This document shows, in pieces, positions 1 to 9,048 of a DNA stretch of 64,000 nt. Origin of the DNA: Dyadobacter soli. GTDB lineage: Bacteria > Bacteroidota > Bacteroidia > Cytophagales > Spirosomataceae. How positions within the stretch are numbered: position 1 is the first letter of the stretch; every line of letters begins with the position of its first letter. The DNA lies in contig NZ_FNAN01000029.1 of the NCBI RefSeq assembly GCF_900101885.1, positions 1 to 64,000 of the forward strand. Reading direction: 5' to 3'. Position numbers and translations under genes: made by a program. The notes beneath the pieces were generated by a model that saw only the letters and a program-made list of their open reading frames with translations, was not told where the DNA came from and did not search any database.

Positions 1-1
1 T

Positions 2-259
2 ACAAAAGAAAAAATATACGGACTGACCAGGCTGGCTAAGTGGCACGAAAAGGTCAGGCAATCCGGCTTCAAATCATTCAATACCGTTGCCCGCTCGATT
101 GAGAATCACTACAAGACCATTGTTAACTATTTTGATAACAGAAGCACCAATGCATCCGCTGAATCTTTCAATGCGAAGATCAAAGCGTTCAGGGCGCAGT
201 TCAGAGGAGTCAGGAATGTAGAATTCTTCCTTTACCGCCTTACCCAGTTATATGCTTAA
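2..259 (+). mobile_element. C-terminal part of an ISL3/ISAon1-like transposase
   Basis: An open frame enters from the left edge and ends with TAA at 257-259, giving 85 residues. The end of the protein reads NRSTNASAESFNAKIKAF, followed by a RGVRNVEFFLYRL segment. This is the usual C-terminus of ISL3-type DDE transposases common in Bacteroidota; the Glu in NASAESFN is probably the last catalytic acidic residue. Only the tail is in the window, so intactness of the element cannot be judged. The stop codon overlaps the ATG of the following AraC ORF at 252. Family assignment is from recalled motifs, not a search. Confidence 0.75.
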
Positions 260-1064
260 TCCAAGGTGCTCCACAACATTTGGTCTTGATCCCAAATGTT
301 TTTGGTATGATAATCGCGACTTTGGCGATCGGGAAACGACTTTCCAGGTCGTGCCGGATGGTTATGCGGAGATCATTTTCTACTTTGGAAACCTTCAAAT
401 GGTTCCTGACGATGGCAATTTAATGCAACTCCCCTCCCCGTTCATGATGGGATTGCTCGATCGCCCTGCCGTTTTTCAAACCCGCAACCGTTTGGAGATT
501 ATGGGCGTCAGATGCTTTCCCTGGACGGTATCCGACCTGCTCGGACTTTCTTCCGGGAAAGGCGGCGTGCATGTTTTCGTACATCCCATCGCCGAACTTC
601 AATCCGCGTTGAGCGGCCTGATGGCATCTGGCAAAATCGATGAAGTGCTTGCCCGCTTGAAAGACTATTTCACTCAGATGCATTCGCAGGTTACCGTCGA
701 CAAAACACTCTTCAAAGCGGGCGCAGTGATGATCGGGAGCAATGGTACGACTCCTGTCGGGCAGGTGGCGGCAGCGGCGCACGCGACTGTACGTACGCTG
801 GAACGGAAGTTCAAACAATCTTCGGGCTTTACTGTGAAAGATGTTTCCGGCCTGATACGCTTTGAGCAGGTCCGGAACAAGCTATGGAACGATCCGGATG
901 CTAACCTCGCCGGCCTGGCACACGAATTGGGCTACGCGGATCAGGCACATTTAACCAGGGAGTTCAAAAAATACAGCGGTACCACGCCGGCCGCATTTGC
1001 CAGAACAACAAAGAAACGAAAACTGGCGCTAGGCAACGATTTTGTCGCGTTTGTACAAGCCTGA
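252..1064 (+). CDS. AraC-family regulator, N-terminus replaced by IS sequence
   Basis: This 270-residue protein has an N-terminal effector domain of the DUF6597 type (VPDGYAEIIFYFG, residues ~36-48) and a C-terminal double helix-turn-helix AraC domain at about 170-255, ending in the typical 'LGYADQAHLTREFKKYSGTTPAAF' pattern (quoted in pieces: LGYADQAHLTREFKK, SGTTPAAF). The first 14 residues are encoded by the insertion sequence end, and family-like sequence begins abruptly at Lys15. Compared with the intact paralogue at 2758, about 15-18 native N-terminal residues are missing. The start ATG overlaps the transposase stop, so translation could be coupled to the transposase. It precedes the FAD monooxygenase by 41 bp and may control it. 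Whether the chimera folds is unknown. Confidence 0.75.
   Translation: MLNPRCSTTFGLDPKCFWYDNRDFGDRETTFQVVPDGYAEIIFYFGNLQMVPDDGNLMQLPSPFMMGLLDRPAVFQTRNRLEIMGVRCFPWTVSDLLGLSSGKGGVHVFVHPIAELQSALSGLMASGKIDEVLARLKDYFTQMHSQVTVDKTLFKAGAVMIGSNGTTPVGQVAAAAHATVRTLERKFKQSSGFTVKDVSGLIRFEQVRNKLWNDPDANLAGLAHELGYADQAHLTREFKKYSGTTPAAFARTTKKRKLALGNDFVAFVQA
260..293 (+). repeat. Putative right terminal inverted repeat of the insertion sequence
   Basis: The 34 bases between the transposase stop and position 293 end in TTGGTCTTGATCCC. Read from the outside this is GGGATCAAGACCAA, the GG-starting form expected of an ISL3-type terminal repeat. From codon 294 onward the downstream frame is recognisable AraC-family sequence (KCFWYDNRDFGDRE), which places the IS/gene boundary at about 293/294. 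The next eight bases (294-301, aaatgttt) are the candidate target duplication. The left end lies outside the window, so neither the repeat nor the duplication can be confirmed here. Confidence 0.5.
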
Positions 1065-1105
1065 GGAAAGCGCATTCCGGAATTTTGTAGCGAAATCATT
1101 CCATT

Positions 1106-2647
1106 ATGAAAGCTACAAACAATCCATTGCAATACGACGTCATCATCTCCGGTGCCGGGCCCGTGGGCCTCTTTCTTGCCTGTGAACTTGCCCTGGCCAA
1201 ATGCACCGTCCTCGTTCTCGAAAAGGCAGAACACCCGAGTTCGCCATTGAAGCAACTTCCCTTCGGTATACGCGGACTTTCGGCCCCGACCATTGAAGCG
1301 CTTTACCGCCGCGGGCTGCTCGATGAGCTGGAAATCCACAAGCGACTTAAAAATCCACACATCACGACAACGCCACAAACAGGCGCGCAGCGTCAGGTAG
1401 GGCATTTCGCAGGCATTCCGTTTCATGAAGGTAATATCGACACCTCGCAATGGAAATTCCGCCTTCCCGGCTCGCCTGAGACCAGTTTAATATCCGAAAT
1501 AGCGGAACTCGAAGCCGTGTTCACCCGTCGCGCAGATGCATTGGGCGTAGCAATCAGGCGCGGCCTGGCCGTTACCGCCATCGAGCAGAACCATGAATGC
1601 GTTTCAGTCTGGTCGGGTAGCCATGTTTTTAAGGCCAAATGGCTCGTCGGCTGCGATGGAAGCCGTAGCGTTGTCCGCAAAACAGGGGGTTTTGAATTCG
1701 AGGGTACCGAACCGGAATTTACGGGCTACACCACACTACTCGATATTACGGACCCCGAAAAGCTTCGTCCCGGTCGCAATGTTACCTCCGCAGGTATGTA
1801 CATGCAGTCACAGCCGGGATATGTGCTCATCCAGGACTTCGACGGCGGCACATTTCACGACTCCGGAGCACCCATTACGAAGGAGCACATTCAGGCAGTT
1901 TTACGCCGCATCTCGGGTACCGATGTTACTATCAACGCCTTGCTTACCGCCACTACCTGGACCGACCGGGCGCGCCAGGCGACCCGCTATCGCAATGGCC
2001 GGATCTTGCTGGCCGGAGACGCCGCACACATTCATTCGCCGTTGGGCGGCCAGGGCCTTAACCTGGGTTTAGGCGATGCCATGAATCTTGGCTGGAAACT
2101 TGCTGCTACCATTCAAAACCGCGCATCGGAAGAGCTCCTCGACAGTTATCATACCGAACGCCACCCGGTTGGTGCGCAGGTTCTCGACTGGTCGCGCGCA
2201 CAAGTGGCCATTATGCGCCCAGACCCGCACGCACGTGCATTACGTGCGATTTTCAGTGACCTTCTGCAAACCCGCGACGGCGTTACCTACATTGCGGGCA
2301 GGGTTTGGGGCGTCCATACTCGTTATAATTTGAATTGCGACCATCCGCTGGCAGGGCGCAGTGTCCCCAACTTTGAAGTGGAAGACGGTACCAAAATCGG
2401 TGACCTGATGGGCGACGGCCGGATGATACTGCTGGATTTCGAGGGAAGTAACGGTTTGGTAGCTTTGGCAAAAGAATACGCAGATCAAATCAGGTACATT
2501 TCAGCCAATGTAAAAGACCGGCTGGATTTAAGTGCTATTTTGATACGTCCCGACGGGATCGTAGCCTGGGCTTCCGACAGCGCTTCAAACAGCACCGAAC
2601 ATTTAACGCACATTCTCGACGACTACTGGAATGTTGTGAGCCATTGA
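1106..2647 (+). CDS. FAD-dependent aromatic-ring monooxygenase (PHBH/MhpA-like)
   Basis: A 513-residue flavoprotein of the p-hydroxybenzoate-hydroxylase fold that would hydroxylate an aromatic or polyketide substrate with NAD(P)H and O2. Three family motifs are visible: the dinucleotide-binding GAGPVGLFLA near residue 16, the DG motif WLVGCDGSRSVVR near 178, and the GD motif ILLAGDAAHIHSPLGGQGLN near 298, which contacts FAD. The C-terminal ~110 residues look like the thioredoxin-like tail of the MhpA/PheA/rifampicin-monooxygenase branch. It sits between two AraC regulators and ahead of a PEP-mutase-like enzyme, which suggests an inducible accessory catabolic or detoxification function. The substrate cannot be inferred. 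Confidence 0.85.
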   Translation: MKATNNPLQYDVIISGAGPVGLFLACELALAKCTVLVLEKAEHPSSPLKQLPFGIRGLSAPTIEALYRRGLLDELEIHKRLKNPHITTTPQTGAQRQVGHFAGIPFHEGNIDTSQWKFRLPGSPETSLISEIAELEAVFTRRADALGVAIRRGLAVTAIEQNHECVSVWSGSHVFKAKWLVGCDGSRSVVRKTGGFEFEGTEPEFTGYTTLLDITDPEKLRPGRNVTSAGMYMQSQPGYVLIQDFDGGTFHDSGAPITKEHIQAVLRRISGTDVTINALLTATTWTDRARQATRYRNGRILLAGDAAHIHSPLGGQGLNLGLGDAMNLGWKLAATIQNRASEELLDSYHTERHPVGAQVLDWSRAQVAIMRPDPHARALRAIFSDLLQTRDGVTYIAGRVWGVHTRYNLNCDHPLAGRSVPNFEVEDGTKIGDLMGDGRMILLDFEGSNGLVALAKEYADQIRYISANVKDRLDLSAILIRPDGIVAWASDSASNSTEHLTHILDDYWNVVSH

Positions 2648-2757
2648 TTTGTTCCGTTTCATACAATTCCCGCGCATTTGTCCAGCGTACATTTGTTTGC
2701 CCGAGACTCTTTTGACAAAGGTTCAAAACGGCAAATGACACAGTAATCAGGTTTCAA

Positions 2758-3570
2758 ATGGAATTTCAATATTTCCAGCCGGCAAAAATACTGGCACCTT
2801 ACATCCGGCATTACTACCTCTTCGAATCCGCTAATAATGCGGCTTATGAAGATACCGTGTTCCCGAGTGGCGACATGGAGGTAATTTTCAATCTAGGCGG
2901 CGGGATTTGGGAATCTCTTCAGGAAAGTGGTTTTCAAAATAATCCGGCTATCGAGCTTTGGGGGCAGATCACCCGGCCGCTGCTAATCCGGTCGTCGGGA
3001 GCGCATTTAATGCTTGGCGTGCGGTTTTTTACACATGGCACCTCTTTTTTGCTCGACGATGAAATAGGTATTTTCAATGATCAGGTTTTCGATCTGACCG
3101 ACGTGCTGGGAAGGGATATCCGGGATTTGCACGACAGATTGTTGAATGCAAGTTCTGCAACCGCTCGCATCGCCCTGCTGGATGACTTTTTCACCGGCAG
3201 GTTAATGCGTGCATCCGGTCGGCATAAGCGATTGAACAAAGTCGCGCACATTCTGACCAGCATTACCAAAGACGCTACCGAAAACAATATCAGCAGAGTT
3301 GCCGACAATTATGGTGTATCAACCCGATATCTGCACAAACTGGTTTACCAGCACACAGGCCTTTCACCAAAGTCGTTCGACAAAATCCAGCGTTTCAAAA
3401 CCAGCCTCAAACTGATCGGCGAAAACAAGTTACCACTCACTTCCATCGCTTACGACGCCGGTTATTTCGACCAGTCGCATTTCATCCGGGACTTCAAATC
3501 GTTTACCGGGCTTACGCCATCGGCTTATCTGAACAATCTTTCGGCAGTCAATCAAATGCTGATTAATTAA
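2758..3570 (+). CDS. AraC-family transcriptional regulator
   Basis: A 270-residue regulator with an N-terminal DUF6597-like ligand domain (LAPYIRHYYLFE then VFPSGDMEVIFNLGGG) and a C-terminal AraC DNA-binding domain at about 175-260, ending GYFDQSHFIRDFKSFTGLTP. It has the same length and architecture as the truncated paralogue at 252 but retains a native N-terminus. Its position just before the lyase at 3665 and after the monooxygenase suggests control of one or both. No inducer can be named. Confidence 0.88.
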   Translation: MEFQYFQPAKILAPYIRHYYLFESANNAAYEDTVFPSGDMEVIFNLGGGIWESLQESGFQNNPAIELWGQITRPLLIRSSGAHLMLGVRFFTHGTSFLLDDEIGIFNDQVFDLTDVLGRDIRDLHDRLLNASSATARIALLDDFFTGRLMRASGRHKRLNKVAHILTSITKDATENNISRVADNYGVSTRYLHKLVYQHTGLSPKSFDKIQRFKTSLKLIGENKLPLTSIAYDAGYFDQSHFIRDFKSFTGLTPSAYLNNLSAVNQMLIN

Positions 3571-3616
3571 AATCCGGTCGTTCCGGTTTGTACAATTATC
3601 GCCCTGGCGGCCGAAA

Positions 3617-3624
3617 TACCTTTG
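3617..3624 (+). promoter_or_regulatory. Candidate -7 element (TACCTTTG)
   Basis: TACCTTTG matches the Bacteroidota -7 consensus TAnnTTTG exactly and lies 40 bp upstream of the lyase start. The only TTTG upstream (3587-3590) is 26 bp away, longer than the usual 19-21, so the -33 element is uncertain. Confidence 0.4.
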
Positions 3625-3664
3625 TAACATCAAATTCATTTCCAACAAAGGTAAAATTCAGATT

Positions 3665-4435
3665 ATGAGCCATTTCGAAACATTTTCGCAACTTCATCAA
3701 CAAACAGAACCCTTCCTGCTCGGCAACATTTGGGACGTCAATAGTGCACACATTTTCGAGGCCGCGGGTTATAAGGCGATCGGCACGTCGAGCCAGGCAC
3801 TTGCCACAGCATTTGGTTACGACGACGGTGAAAACCTCCCTTTCGACACCATTCTGCGCGTCGCACGGCGGGTTACCGAAACCGTTAAAATCCCATTTAC
3901 AGTCGATATTGAAGGCGGGTACAGCAATACGGCGGCGAGGATAGCGGAGCATATCAAGCAACTCTACGAAGCGGGCGTTGCCGGGGTTAACCTGGAAGAC
4001 ACGGTAGCGAAGCCCACACGCCAGCTGCGAGCCGCTGATGAGTTCAAAAATCTGCTTACCGACATCGTAAACCGGCTGGAACAGGGCAACATCAAAGTAT
4101 TTCTCAATATCCGAACCGACCCATTCCTGCTAGGCTTGCCCAATGCGCTCGACGAAACCATCAGCCGCATTAATATGTATGCAAATACCGGCATTCACGG
4201 AATATTTGTGCCCTGTGTCACACGCGCCCAGGACATTCAAATTATTACGGCAGAAACAACACTCCCTATCAATGTAATGTGCATGCCCGCATTACCCGAC
4301 TTCAACACATTGCAATCACTGAATGTCAGGAGGATCAGTATGGGACCATTTCTTTTCAATAAAATGGCTTCCCAAACGAGCATCCTGGCAAAGAATGTGG
4401 TAGAGGCGCAAAATTTCGCGCCATTGTTTGCCTGA
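3665..4435 (+). CDS. Isocitrate lyase/PEP mutase superfamily protein
   Basis: A 256-residue TIM-barrel protein of the PEP mutase/2-methylisocitrate lyase superfamily (PF13714 type). Visible elements are LLGNIWDVNSA near residue 19, the GTSSQALATAFGYDDG loop near 40, the metal-binding VDIEGGY segment near 82 and the GVNLEDT strand near 108. Members cleave or form C-C or C-P bonds beside a carboxylate (oxaloacetate, methylisocitrate or phosphonopyruvate type substrates). The KKCG-type loop of true isocitrate lyases is absent, so an isocitrate lyase role is unlikely. It follows an AraC regulator by 94 bp. The exact reaction is unknown. Confidence 0.8.
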   Translation: MSHFETFSQLHQQTEPFLLGNIWDVNSAHIFEAAGYKAIGTSSQALATAFGYDDGENLPFDTILRVARRVTETVKIPFTVDIEGGYSNTAARIAEHIKQLYEAGVAGVNLEDTVAKPTRQLRAADEFKNLLTDIVNRLEQGNIKVFLNIRTDPFLLGLPNALDETISRINMYANTGIHGIFVPCVTRAQDIQIITAETTLPINVMCMPALPDFNTLQSLNVRRISMGPFLFNKMASQTSILAKNVVEAQNFAPLFA

Positions 4436-4669
4436 CATTATATGCATTCACACGCTGTGCGAACCTAAATGCATATGGCGGCGCGACTTAGAAAACGTTT
4501 TAAGTCAAATACGAATTTATTCGATAATATTTTTTAGGGAATGGCAAAAGGGGTCTTTCTTTTCGGGTTGTTTTAATTTATATTTGAAGTTTCCCAAAAC
4601 GAAAGATCCCTACTGATTTACGGAAGGGCTTCTTCGGCATCAACACGAGTCCTAGCCAACGATATCCTA
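4436..4669. other. Intergenic region without a recognised gene
   Basis: This 234-bp AT-rich spacer separates the lyase and the SNF2 helicase. A 62-codon frame crosses it (4428-4616), but it overlaps the lyase stop, has no family resemblance and is rich in low-complexity Phe/Ile/Lys codons. It is treated as non-coding. Confidence 0.6.
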
Positions 4670-7612
4670 ATGAAAGTTTCTCCCTCAGAGCCGTTTAAAA
4701 TTGTTTATTCAATTCTTAACCATGAATATCTGGGGTATATCTTCGAGGCTTTTGTCGTCCAGCTTAATGCGCAGGGCGACTTTTCGTTTCAGGTCCAGAA
4801 CATTTCTTCGAAAAACATCAAGGAGTTCCGCTCCGGCCTCGATACCAGGGATTTTGAACTCGTCAAACTGATCGATGATATTCAGCAGGATGCGGTTCTC
4901 AAAAAGTATAATCCCAAAAAACTGAATGCAGTAGACTTTTTCCTGAAAGTATATGACCCTCAAAAAGGCGACAAGGCCATTCAGGAAACCATTGCCGGCT
5001 ACCTCGAAAACTGTAAATCGCGCATTCTGGAAAGGCTTGCAGGAAAGGACATTTTCATCATGGGCAACGACGGTAACCCGTTATGGAAACCCGTGACCTG
5101 GGAGCCGGAAAAAGCGACAATACGCTTCCATTTCATACGGAACGAGGACAATACGCACTATTTCCCGACGATCCGTCACAAAATGCAAAAGCTGGAATTC
5201 CAGTACAAAAATGCATTCCTGATCTGCGAAGATCCGGCGTGGCTCGTGCTCGACGGGTATTTGTATCATTTCGAGGGGAATGTGGATGGCAAAAAAATCA
5301 AGCCGTTCCTCGCCAAGAAATTCATTGCCATTCCCGGGCAGGTCGAGGAGCAATATTATGGGCGTTTCGTGGCCCCGCTGATTGCGTCCTACGATGTGGT
5401 GGCGCGCGGATTTGAGATCAGAAATGTGTCGTCCCTGCCGAAAACCGTTCTCACGATTTCGGAATACTCTTCTAACCCGAAAAAATCCGCCGTGCTTTTT
5501 CAGGATAATGAGGAAGTTGAAGTCCTGGAAGAAGAAGATAACGATGTCACATTCGACCTTTCCTTTCAATACGCGGGCTTTTCGTTTCACTACGACAGCT
5601 TCGCGCATGCATCGAGCGTGCACATGGAAAAGAAGGGCAACGAGTATTTTTTCAATAAGGTTAAAAGGAATATCGAGGTCGAGAGCCAGCATGTGCGGAC
5701 TCTGAAAGATATGGGCCTGAACATCCGTAACGGCAAGGTTCAAATGCCGAAATCGGAGGCATTCGGCTGGTTGCAAAGCAATGCGATCGCATTAGCCGAG
5801 CACGGTATCGCCGTCCGGCAGAATACTGCTGACACCAAGCGTTATTTCCTGGGCTATTCGTCGCTCGACATTTCGATCCAGGAAGGCCGCGACTGGTTCG
5901 ACATTCACGCAAAAGTGCTTTTCGGTGAATTTGAAATACCGTTTATTCAACTTCGCAACTACATTCTGAACCGTAAAAAGGAATTTCTGCTGCCCAATGG
6001 CGAGATAGCAGTAATTCCCGAATGGTGGTTTACCAAATACTCCGAGTTCTTTTCATTTACCGAAAGCAGCCACGAAGACGACCAGCTGCGGCTCCGGATG
6101 CACCATCTGGCATTGGTTCAGGAGCTGAAAGAGGATAACCTGGCCACGGCGGTGATCAGCCGCAAGTTGGAAAACCTGCGGAATTTCCAGCATATCGAAC
6201 CTGCGGAAGCGCCGTTGCACTTCCAGGGCCTGCTCCGCCCCTACCAGAAAACCGGTTACGACTGGCTGCGCTTTTTGAAACAATACCGCTTCGGAGGCTG
6301 CCTGGCGGACGATATGGGTCTGGGTAAAACGGTTCAGACGCTCGCAATGCTGCAAGCGGAGAAGGAAAGCGGCGCCGATCGGCCTTCAATCCTGATCATG
6401 CCGACCTCGCTGCTTTATAACTGGCAGCTGGAATCCAGCAAGTTCACGCCCGAGATGCGCGTGCTCCTGTACACGGGCACGAACCGCGAAAAAGACACCG
6501 CGCAATTCGATAATTACGATCTGGTACTGACCTCGTACGGCATTGTGAGGCTGGATATCGATATCATGGAGGATTACCGGTTCAATTATGTAATTCTCGA
6601 CGAATCGCAGGCGATCAAGAACCCGTCGTCGATCATTACCAAGGCGGTAAGACGACTCAACTCGGCAAACAGGCTCGTTTTGACAGGTACGCCGGTGGAA
6701 AACAACACGCTCGACCTCTGGTCGCAAATGTCGTTTGTGAATCCAGGCTTATTGGGCACGCAGGCATTTTTCCGTGATGAATTCCAGATCCCGATCGAAA
6801 AGAAAGGTGACGAAGAAAAGACTAAACGGCTTTACAATCTTATCAAGCCATTCATATTAAGAAGGTTAAAATCGCAGGTAGCAACCGACCTACCCGAAAA
6901 GGTGGAAAGCATTCAGTACTGCGATATGTCCGACGAACAGGAGAAGGCATACGAAGAAGCAAAAGCCTATTACCGTAACCTGATCCTGCAAAGCATTGAT
7001 TCAGACGGTATTTCAAAATCGCAGTTGGTGGTATTGCAGGGCCTTACCAAGCTCCGGCAGCTTGCCAACCACCCGGTAATGGTCGACCCGGAATATGCGT
7101 ACGACTCCGGCAAGTTCGAAGACGTACTTTACAAGCTGCAAACTGTCATGAGCGAGGATCATAAGATATTGATTTTCAGCCAATACATTAAGCACCTTGA
7201 TCTTTTCAGGCATTACCTCGACGAAAAGGAAATCAATTACGCCTACCTCGACGGCGCAACGCGCGACCGCCAGGAACAGGTAGAATCCTTCCAGAACAAC
7301 GAGAATATCAAGATTTTCCTTATTTCTCTGAAAGCCGGTGGCTTAGGCCTTAACCTCACCGCCGCGGATTATGTTTTCATCCTCGATCCATGGTGGAACC
7401 CCGCCATCGAAGCGCAGGCCGTGGACCGTGCACACCGCATCGGCCAGGACAGGACGGTATTTACTTATAAGTTTATTACCAAAAACTCGGTGGAAGAGAA
7501 GATACTCGCATTACAACGCTCCAAGAAGCAGTTGGCGGATGATCTGATTTCCAGTGAGGAAGGGTTTATCAAATCGCTGACGCGGGAGGATGTGTTGAAT
7601 TTGCTGTCTTAA
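4670..7612 (+). CDS. SNF2-family ATP-dependent helicase/translocase
   Basis: A 980-residue Swi2/Snf2 ATPase that would translocate on double-stranded DNA, as in RapA/HepA-like bacterial remodelers. The C-terminal half holds all the motifs: Q-motif LLRPYQKTGYDWL (~522), Walker A ADDMGLGKTVQT (~546), Walker B with DESQ in place of DEAH (~643), motif III LVLTGTPVENN (~670), and motifs V/VI (SLKAGGLGLNLT, AVDRAHRIGQ) near 890-930. The N-terminal ~500 residues have no domain I can name. The gene stands alone and ends at a strong bidirectional hairpin shared with purA. It could act in transcription recycling or repair; this is not resolvable from sequence. Confidence 0.9.
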   Translation: MKVSPSEPFKIVYSILNHEYLGYIFEAFVVQLNAQGDFSFQVQNISSKNIKEFRSGLDTRDFELVKLIDDIQQDAVLKKYNPKKLNAVDFFLKVYDPQKGDKAIQETIAGYLENCKSRILERLAGKDIFIMGNDGNPLWKPVTWEPEKATIRFHFIRNEDNTHYFPTIRHKMQKLEFQYKNAFLICEDPAWLVLDGYLYHFEGNVDGKKIKPFLAKKFIAIPGQVEEQYYGRFVAPLIASYDVVARGFEIRNVSSLPKTVLTISEYSSNPKKSAVLFQDNEEVEVLEEEDNDVTFDLSFQYAGFSFHYDSFAHASSVHMEKKGNEYFFNKVKRNIEVESQHVRTLKDMGLNIRNGKVQMPKSEAFGWLQSNAIALAEHGIAVRQNTADTKRYFLGYSSLDISIQEGRDWFDIHAKVLFGEFEIPFIQLRNYILNRKKEFLLPNGEIAVIPEWWFTKYSEFFSFTESSHEDDQLRLRMHHLALVQELKEDNLATAVISRKLENLRNFQHIEPAEAPLHFQGLLRPYQKTGYDWLRFLKQYRFGGCLADDMGLGKTVQTLAMLQAEKESGADRPSILIMPTSLLYNWQLESSKFTPEMRVLLYTGTNREKDTAQFDNYDLVLTSYGIVRLDIDIMEDYRFNYVILDESQAIKNPSSIITKAVRRLNSANRLVLTGTPVENNTLDLWSQMSFVNPGLLGTQAFFRDEFQIPIEKKGDEEKTKRLYNLIKPFILRRLKSQVATDLPEKVESIQYCDMSDEQEKAYEEAKAYYRNLILQSIDSDGISKSQLVVLQGLTKLRQLANHPVMVDPEYAYDSGKFEDVLYKLQTVMSEDHKILIFSQYIKHLDLFRHYLDEKEINYAYLDGATRDRQEQVESFQNNENIKIFLISLKAGGLGLNLTAADYVFILDPWWNPAIEAQAVDRAHRIGQDRTVFTYKFITKNSVEEKILALQRSKKQLADDLISSEEGFIKSLTREDVLNLLS

Positions 7613-7626
7613 TACTGATAGAAATA

Positions 7627-7663
7627 AATAAGGCCTTGAATGACGAACATTCAAGGCCTTATT
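7627..7663. terminator. Bidirectional intrinsic terminator
   Basis: A perfect 16-bp inverted repeat (7627-7642 with 7648-7663) has a 5-nt loop (acgaa) and A/T-rich flanks on both sides. It lies between the convergent helicase and purA genes and can terminate both. Confidence 0.9.
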
Positions 7664-7678
7664 TTCTATATCAACAAG

Positions 7679-8971
7679 CTACGCTACCTCCGCGGCCTCA
7701 CGGCTGATCAGCGCTTCGCGATCCGGGCCGGTTGAGATAAATGTAATCGGCAGGTTCAATTCCGCTTCGAGGAACTTCACATATGCATTCAACTCCGCAG
7801 GGATCGCGTCGAAATCACGAACACCGTCCAGGGAAGTTTGCCAGCCTTTGAAATCTTTGTAAACCGGCTCAACAGCTTCGTCGCAAAGGTCGTAAGGCAG
7901 TTGGTCGGTGAGTGTACCATCCGCAAGGCGGTAATGTGTACATACTTTAATGTTATCGAAAATAGTCAGAACGTCTACTTTCATCATGATCAGTTGCGTT
8001 ACGCCATTGATCATAATCGCATATTTCAATGCAGGCAGGTCGAGCCAGCCGGTACGGCGTGGGCGACCGGTAGTAGCACCGAACTCGCGGCCTTCCCGAC
8101 GGATCTTTTCGCCTACTTCATCATTCAGTTCGGTAGGGAACGGACCGCTTCCTACACGTGTGCAGTAAGCTTTGAAAATACCGAATACCTCCCCGATCTG
8201 ACGTGGCGCAATGCCCAATCCGGTAGAAGCACCGGCAGTCATGGTGGTAGAGCTGGTTACGAATGGGTACGAACCGAAATCAATGTCGAGCAATGAGCCT
8301 TGTGCACCTTCCGCAAGTACTGTTTTGCCGGCAGTCAATGCATCATTTACAATATACTCGCTGTTCACCAGCGTGAATTGCTTCATGAATTCAACCGATT
8401 CGAAGAATTTCTCTTCGGCAGCAGGCAATGTTTCGGAGTAGTCGAACGAATAGAAATCGAGGATAACTTTGTGTGCATCAACGAGTTTCTTGTATTTGGC
8501 AGCAAAGTTCGGAGAAAGAACGTCTCCTACACGCAAGCCCAGGCGCGCAACCTTGTCCTGGTAAGCAGGTCCGATACCGCGCAAAGTCGAGCCGATCTTG
8601 GAATCGCCTTTCGAACGCTCGTAAGCAGCATCCAGCAAAGCGTGGGTAGGGACGATGATAGAAGCTTTTTTGGAAACAAAGAGATTGCTGATCAGGTCGA
8701 GGTTATATTTCGCCAAACCTTCGATTTCTCTTTTGAATACAACCGGGTCGAGCACGACGCCGTTACCGATGATATTCTGAATATCGCTGCGGAAAATCCC
8801 CGACGGGATCTGGTGCAGCACGTGTTTGATACCGTCAAACTCCAATGTGTGTCCGGCATTAGGACCACCCTGAAAACGGGCTACAACCTGATAGCGTGGC
8901 GCCAGGACATCCACAATTTTTCCTTTTCCCTCGTCTCCCCATTGAAGACCAAGTAGTACGTCAACTTTCAT
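7679..8971 (-). CDS. purA: Adenylosuccinate synthetase
   Basis: A 430-residue enzyme that condenses IMP and aspartate using GTP in the first AMP-specific step of purine synthesis. The N-terminal P-loop WGDEGKGK (residues 11-18, with catalytic Asp13) is intact, as are GPNAGHTL (~37) and the IMP-binding STTMTAGASTGLGIAP region (~243). The GTP/Asp-binding loop ATTGRPRRTGWLD (~300) and the C-terminal STGPDRE (~416) are also present. Length equals the bacterial norm. It lies upstream of, and on the same strand as, nothing else close; fur follows 77 bp upstream on the same strand, so fur and purA could share a transcript. Confidence 0.97.
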   Translation of the reverse strand: MKVDVLLGLQWGDEGKGKIVDVLAPRYQVVARFQGGPNAGHTLEFDGIKHVLHQIPSGIFRSDIQNIIGNGVVLDPVVFKREIEGLAKYNLDLISNLFVSKKASIIVPTHALLDAAYERSKGDSKIGSTLRGIGPAYQDKVARLGLRVGDVLSPNFAAKYKKLVDAHKVILDFYSFDYSETLPAAEEKFFESVEFMKQFTLVNSEYIVNDALTAGKTVLAEGAQGSLLDIDFGSYPFVTSSTTMTAGASTGLGIAPRQIGEVFGIFKAYCTRVGSGPFPTELNDEVGEKIRREGREFGATTGRPRRTGWLDLPALKYAIMINGVTQLIMMKVDVLTIFDNIKVCTHYRLADGTLTDQLPYDLCDEAVEPVYKDFKGWQTSLDGVRDFDAIPAELNAYVKFLEAELNLPITFISTGPDREALISREAAEVA

Positions 8972-9048
8972 TCAAATATTGGATTACTGAAACTTATATG
9001 GTGTAAGCGGCCCGGCAATGTGCGCATTACCGGGCCTGATCGTGATAA

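Noticed and set aside
4428-4616. 62-codon frame between the lyase and the helicase
   Set aside because: Overlaps the lyase stop, has no homology by eye and a skewed composition; probably chance.
5081-5776. 231-codon minus-strand frame inside the SNF2 helicase
   Set aside because: Antisense shadow of a clear coding region.
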